Positions 60,259 to 64,000 of a stretch of DNA of 64,000 nt are shown here, in pieces. The translations under genes and the position numbers were made by a program. How positions within the stretch are numbered: the stretch's first letter is position 1; each line of letters opens with the position of its first letter. Origin of the DNA: Anthropogastromicrobium sp050944455 (GTDB lineage Bacteria > Bacillota > Clostridia > Lachnospirales > Lachnospiraceae). The DNA lies in the NCBI GenBank assembly GCA_050944455.1, contig JBMNRC010000008.1, forward strand, positions 34,951 through 98,950, given 5' to 3'. A model generated the notes under the pieces. It did not search any database. It had not been told where the DNA came from and saw only the letters and a program-made list of their open reading frames with translations.

Positions 60259-61842
60259 TCAGTCCTCCGGTTCTCCCGTCACGGTTAGCCTTACGGAGCG
60301 GATTTCAAGCCCGTCCGCATTCTGGACAACCATGCCCCGCCTTCCTCTTGCGTCTATATTTTCCAGAACTATATCCGACAGATGCCTTTCCGGCAGTCCG
60401 CACAGATAGATCGCGCAGCCGCCGACGGTATCGATCGACAGATTCCGGAATGTCAGGTTTTTCAGCTCAGGCGTTTCCTCCGTCACCCGCTGCCAGGCCG
60501 AAAGATTGATCTCCTCGTCTTCCACGGAGTAGAACATATCCACGTTGATGGCTCCGCGGAACCACTTGCAGTCCCTGTAGGCGGGGCTGCGGTTCACGAG
60601 GGAGCAATCCTCAAAGACCGCGTTTTCTACGATGTTTCCGCGGCCGCGGCAGCATTTCACGGACGCGATGCTGAAGGAATCCCTGAATGTGCAGCGCGAC
60701 ACCCTGACGCTGCGGATGCCTCCGGACATCTCGCTGCCGCAGGCGACGCCGAATCCGTTGGAGAACTCGCAGTCCGAAACCCGGATATTTTCCGACGGGA
60801 TTCCCAGCGCGCGGCCCGCCGCGTCCCTGCCCGACTTGATGGCGACAAGATCGTCTTCCGACTGGATGTAAGTGTGCATGACGCGGACATTCCGGCAGCA
60901 CTCCGGATCGAAGCCGTCGTTGTTGGGCAGCCCGTTCAGCCGGCCGTCCTCCCGGTACAGGTTTTCGATTCTCGTCTCGCAGACCGTGACGTCTGAACAG
61001 TTGAAAAAATGGACGCACCAGGACGGGGATTCCCGGATGGTGACGCCGTCAATATAAATCTTATCCGTATTTTCAAAATACAGCACCCGTCCGCGCGCGG
61101 AACCGCGCTGTTTCATTTCGGCCGGCCCGAGAACGGAACCGTTCCCGCTGATGGTTCCCCTGCCGGTGATGCGGATGCCGGAAAAACGCTCCCCTTTTCC
61201 CGGGCAGGCATTCAGCAGGCTTGCCCGGCAGTTCTGCGGCATACCCTCGTACATTCCCTCCCGGATGGGGTAATCCGCCGGGTCCGGGCTTCCGAGAAGG
61301 ACCGCTCCTTCGTCCAGACACAGCGTGACACCGCTCCTGAGGTAGATCGCGCCGGAAAGCCATCTTCCGGCCGGGATACGGACTGTCTGCCAGGGCCGGC
61401 AGGCATTCACAGCCCGCTGGATAGCCGCCGTGTCTTTTGTCTTTCCGTCGCCGACGCCGCCGAAATTCACGACGGAAAGCGCCTCGTTTTTCTCCGGCGT
61501 CCTGAACCCGGTGCTGAGGCTTCCGCTCTGCCCGTCAGGCTTCTTTCTTCGGCTGAACAGGCTATGGAAAAGAGAATTTCCCTGTCCGGATTCCGCGGGG
61601 TCACCGGCGGATTCCCCGGAATCTCCCGATTCCTTAAGGTACACGGAAACCGCATAGTCCGAGGCCGGAGAAAGATTCCGGAAAGTATAATCGCAGGCGG
61701 AAGTTTCCGCGATAAACCTGCCGTTCAGAAACACCCGGTAGGATGCCTCCGCAGCCGGGACTTCCTCCGGCTTTTCCCAGCAGGCAACCGCGCTCTCCGG
61801 CAGTATGGTCTCCTCAGGGACTGAGGCTTCGATCTGTTTCAT
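60259..61842 (-). CDS. Glycoside hydrolase family 28 (polygalacturonase-like)
   Basis: Protein of 527 residues. Residues 1-70 form a fibronectin-type-III-like domain, then a Ser/Gly-rich linker, then the right-handed beta-helix (about 122-520). GH28 residues are seen in NNDG (Asp309), EDD (Asp330-Asp331) and VKCCRGRGN. The usual GHG is not seen: the region reads NGFGVACGSE (362-371), so the conserved His is missing. There is no signal peptide, so it acts inside the cell on imported galacturonides, probably as an exo-enzyme. GGAGG is upstream of the ATG. It is first of a pair with the UlaG-like gene. Confidence 0.9.
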   Translation of the reverse strand: MKQIEASVPEETILPESAVACWEKPEEVPAAEASYRVFLNGRFIAETSACDYTFRNLSPASDYAVSVYLKESGDSGESAGDPAESGQGNSLFHSLFSRRKKPDGQSGSLSTGFRTPEKNEALSVVNFGGVGDGKTKDTAAIQRAVNACRPWQTVRIPAGRWLSGAIYLRSGVTLCLDEGAVLLGSPDPADYPIREGMYEGMPQNCRASLLNACPGKGERFSGIRITGRGTISGNGSVLGPAEMKQRGSARGRVLYFENTDKIYIDGVTIRESPSWCVHFFNCSDVTVCETRIENLYREDGRLNGLPNNDGFDPECCRNVRVMHTYIQSEDDLVAIKSGRDAAGRALGIPSENIRVSDCEFSNGFGVACGSEMSGGIRSVRVSRCTFRDSFSIASVKCCRGRGNIVENAVFEDCSLVNRSPAYRDCKWFRGAINVDMFYSVEDEEINLSAWQRVTEETPELKNLTFRNLSIDTVGGCAIYLCGLPERHLSDIVLENIDARGRRGMVVQNADGLEIRSVRLTVTGEPED

Positions 61843-62110
61843 GCTTTCTTTCTCCTCCCTTCCTGTGTCAGCCTTCCTGTGTCAGGCGCGCGAAGGGGGG
61901 ACGCCGGGCGGCTTTTCGGGATCATCCCCGCGCGGAATCGGACCGCACAGCGCGGGCCTGCTTCCCGTGAACTGCCGCGCAGGCGTTACCGCACGCGCCG
62001 GATGACACATCTAACTTATTTATCTTATTATAATCGTGGCAAACCTGCAAGGCTTATCTGCCCGGAACAGCTTTTTCCCGCACATCCGCGTCCGTCCGCG
62101 GCTGTTACCA

Positions 62111-62139
62111 TTGACAAGGGCGGCCCGCTGGCGTACATT
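62111..62139 (+). promoter_or_regulatory. Promoter of the MATE exporter gene
   Basis: Perfect TTGACA (62111-62116), a 17-base spacer and TACATT (62134-62139). A perfect TATAAT at 62029-62034 has no matching -35. A hairpin (62146-62153 with 62157-62164) lies in the leader. The 342-base divergent region 61843-62184 holds no other gene. Confidence 0.65.
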
Positions 62140-62184
62140 TTTTCTGTCCGCTGCTCCAGCGGACCACAGAAGAAAGAGGACGAA

Positions 62185-63549
62185 ATGACAAAAGACATGA
62201 CAAAGGGGCCTGTCTTCACGACCCTGGTAACCTTCACCATCCCTCTGGTTCTCGGAAACCTTCTTCAGCTGACCTACAACGCGATCGACAGCATGATCGT
62301 CGGACGTTTTGTCGGGCGCAACGCGCTCGCCGCCGTAGGAACATCAAACCCGCTGATGACCCTGATCCTGCTGTTCACGAACGGGATCTGTCTCGGCGCG
62401 GGAATCCTGGTGAGCTTTCATTACGGCGCGAAGCAATACGATATTCTCCAGCGGCAGGTAAGCACGGGAATGATCTCGGGGATCATCTTCTCCGCCCTGG
62501 TCGCTCTCGGAGTGACAGCCGCGGCACGCCCGATCCTGATGCTGCTTCAGGTCCAGGATGAAATTCTGGACGAATCGGTCATGTATCTGCGGACAATCAT
62601 GATGGGCCTGGTCTTCAGCTTTGTGTACAATTACCTGGCCAGCATGCTGCGCTCCATGGGAGATTCGAAATCCCCGCTGTATTTTCTCGGGGCGAGCGCG
62701 ATACTGAACATTTTCGGAGACCTGCTGTTTGTCATTGTCTTCGGCCTCGGGACTTTCGGCGCAGGGCTTTCCACCGTCGTATGCGAAGGGCTGGCCGCCG
62801 TCCTGTGCTGGTTCTATACCGTCAGGAAAATCCAGATCCTGCGTCTCGGCAGGAAATGGCTGATTTTCGACAAAAGCCAGTTCCAGAAGATCTGTTCCTA
62901 CGGCATTGTCAGCGCCCTGCAGCAGTCCACGGTGCAGATGGGCAAGATCGCGACGCAGGGGATTGTCAATACGCTGGGTGTCGCCGTGACAGCCGCGTTC
63001 AACGCAACCAACCGGATGGATGACTACGCCTGCATTCCCGAACAGAATATCGCCCACGCGATGACCAGCGTCATGGCTCAGAACGTCGGCGCGCGAAAAA
63101 ATAAGCGTGTTTCCCTCACCTTCCGGTACGGGATGATCCTGGAAGTCTGCTTCGGCTTTCTCGCCGCCTTTGTTTTCTTTTTCGCCGCGCACCCGATCAT
63201 GGCATTTTTCACGGACGATGAGGAGGTCATCGCGGAGGGAGTGCGCAATCTCCGCCTGATCGCCTTCATGTATCCGCTGCCGGGCATCACCAACGGCCTG
63301 CAGGGTTATTTCCGCGGGATCGGGGACCTGAAAATCACGCTCGTGAGCAGCATCATCAACATGGGCGTCCGCGCCGGAAGCCTGGCTGTCATGGTGTTCG
63401 GGTTCGGCTTTGGTTTCGAGGCGGTACCCTTTGCCTATCTGTCCGGCTGGCTCGTGATGATTGCCTTTGAACTGCCTTACCTGATCCGCTGCCTGAGAAC
63501 GCACGCCAACCGTTTTGAACAGAATGCGGACTCTGGCGGAAACGACTGA
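62185..63549 (+). CDS. MATE-family efflux transporter
   Basis: Membrane exporter of 454 residues with 12 predicted hydrophobic segments in two halves. The N-terminal half begins TIPLVLGNLLQLTYNAIDSMIVGRFVG and the second half has the matching pattern at about 240. Such proteins export drugs or metabolites with sodium or proton. The start is ATG 62185 with AGAGGA upstream; the frame extends 102 codons further but crosses the promoter. It is alone and divergent from the GH28 gene. Confidence 0.93.
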   Translation: MTKDMTKGPVFTTLVTFTIPLVLGNLLQLTYNAIDSMIVGRFVGRNALAAVGTSNPLMTLILLFTNGICLGAGILVSFHYGAKQYDILQRQVSTGMISGIIFSALVALGVTAAARPILMLLQVQDEILDESVMYLRTIMMGLVFSFVYNYLASMLRSMGDSKSPLYFLGASAILNIFGDLLFVIVFGLGTFGAGLSTVVCEGLAAVLCWFYTVRKIQILRLGRKWLIFDKSQFQKICSYGIVSALQQSTVQMGKIATQGIVNTLGVAVTAAFNATNRMDDYACIPEQNIAHAMTSVMAQNVGARKNKRVSLTFRYGMILEVCFGFLAAFVFFFAAHPIMAFFTDDEEVIAEGVRNLRLIAFMYPLPGITNGLQGYFRGIGDLKITLVSSIINMGVRAGSLAVMVFGFGFGFEAVPFAYLSGWLVMIAFELPYLIRCLRTHANRFEQNADSGGND

Positions 63550-63595
63550 ATCGCGTGTCTGAACAGCAATGACCCGGAATGGCGGGAGGACCCGG

Positions 63596-63643
63596 AAAAA
63601 CCGCGGTCCGCAGAAACTTTCAGGTTTCTGCGGACCGCTTTTT
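63596..63643. terminator. Bidirectional terminator
   Basis: Perfect 15-bp stem (63603-63617 with 63624-63638), 6-base loop, A5 before and T5 after, between the MATE gene and the converging small gene. Confidence 0.9.
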
Positions 63644-63652
63644 CAGTCTTTT

Positions 63653-63865
63653 TCAATCCTCTTGTCTGATGCCGGATGATCCGTCCGTCCCGTTTTCAGC
63701 GGAATTTTTTCCGCCGCCGTTTTCTCCGGACTGTTTTCCGGCCTTTTTCCCGGAACTGCCGCGCAGTGAAGGAAACAGAAAAAGAAGAATCATTCCGCCG
63801 ACCACGCCTAAGCCGGCCAGGATAATCCTGACTACCGGACTGCCGTTTTTATGACTTCTGCTCAT
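63653..63865 (-). CDS. Small single-span membrane protein
   Basis: Protein of 70 residues with one hydrophobic segment (VVRIILAGLGVVGGMILLFLF, about 11-31) after a basic start, and a polar Gly/Ser/Asn/Lys-rich tail. GGAGGGAG lies just before the ATG. It is not a family I recognise; it may be a small membrane-anchored protein. Confidence 0.6.
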   Translation of the reverse strand: MSRSHKNGSPVVRIILAGLGVVGGMILLFLFPSLRGSSGKKAGKQSGENGGGKNSAENGTDGSSGIRQED

Positions 63866-63895
63866 AACTCCCTCCCTCCTACAATAAAGTCAGGG

Positions 63896-64000
63896 TATAG
63901 AGAACCCAACAGCCAGTTGGGATCTACATCCTTCATTGCTAAAGCTGTTAGAATGGAATGGCATGGATCTGACGTCTCCCTCCTTGGGCCCATATGGCGT
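63896..64000. other. Window-edge segment of different composition, unassigned
   Basis: The last 105 bases have lower GC and a different style than the rest. On the minus strand one frame is open from the edge to a TGA at about 63897 and another stays open into the small membrane-protein leader, ending at TAG/TGA there; one plus-strand frame is also open. I cannot identify a protein. It may be the end of a gene or mobile element located mostly outside. Confidence 0.3.

Overview
The window reads as a chromosomal segment of a high-GC anaerobic Firmicute, most likely a gut or rumen Clostridia (Lachnospiraceae/Oscillospiraceae-like). The basis is strong AGGAGG-type ribosome sites, sigma-A-like promoters, Gram-positive sugar ABC importers, a Clostridia-style split TCA branch, many glycoside hydrolases, and no outer-membrane genes. 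It holds about 47 protein-coding genes. I see no rRNA, tRNA, CRISPR array or complete insertion sequence. Species assignment is inference.

Layout. 1-6.6 kb: tail of an unknown gene, a histidine phosphatase, a complete FecBCD/BtuFCD-type metal-chelate importer, and a GH27 alpha-galactosidase translationally coupled to a small zinc-ribbon protein. 6.8-12 kb: an HD-domain hydrolase, a stand-alone phage-like family B DNA polymerase with intact exonuclease and polymerase motifs, and a glycerophosphodiesterase. 12-19 kb: a LacI-type regulator divergent from a maltose-type ABC importer (binding protein plus two permeases, no ATPase) and a secreted GH13 amylase. 19-23.3 kb: a HAD phosphatase, a small alarmone synthetase and a two-component system. 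23.5-27 kb: an aconitase-family hydratase and NADP isocitrate dehydrogenase behind a probable transcription attenuator. 27-36 kb: a SIMPL lipoprotein, a four-carbon acid sugar kinase, two HAD phosphatases, an intracellular GH13 amylase, a ComB-like phosphatase and an intracellular GH5.

36-42.4 kb is a signalling island. A degenerate histidine kinase that has lost its phospho-acceptor His and ATP-binding residues but keeps an intact receiver is divergent from a 1271-residue CheB-CheR-kinase-receiver fusion, which overlaps an Hpt gene. 42.5-47.6 kb: a sodium:solute symporter, citrate synthase and a C69 dipeptidase. 47.8-61.8 kb is a long minus-strand series: GH28 pectinase and an UlaG-like hydrolase; D-aminoacyl-tRNA deacylase, cardiolipin synthase and a Nudix hydrolase; an SLC13/ArsB-type permease; then phosphoglucomutase, a nicotinate salvage set (pncB, nadD, nadE) and a glycosyltransferase. 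A MATE exporter and a small membrane protein close the window.

Together the genes describe a polysaccharide user: secreted GH13 feeds the ABC importer, intracellular GH13, GH27, GH5 and GH28 finish the oligosaccharides, and phosphoglucomutase links sugars to glycolysis. Citrate synthase, the aconitase-like enzyme and IDH make 2-oxoglutarate for glutamate. The two items most worth following are the orphan family B polymerase and the pseudokinase/CheB-CheR/Hpt phosphorelay. The attenuator before the aconitase gene and the helically phased direct-repeat operators at the LacI/importer promoters come next.
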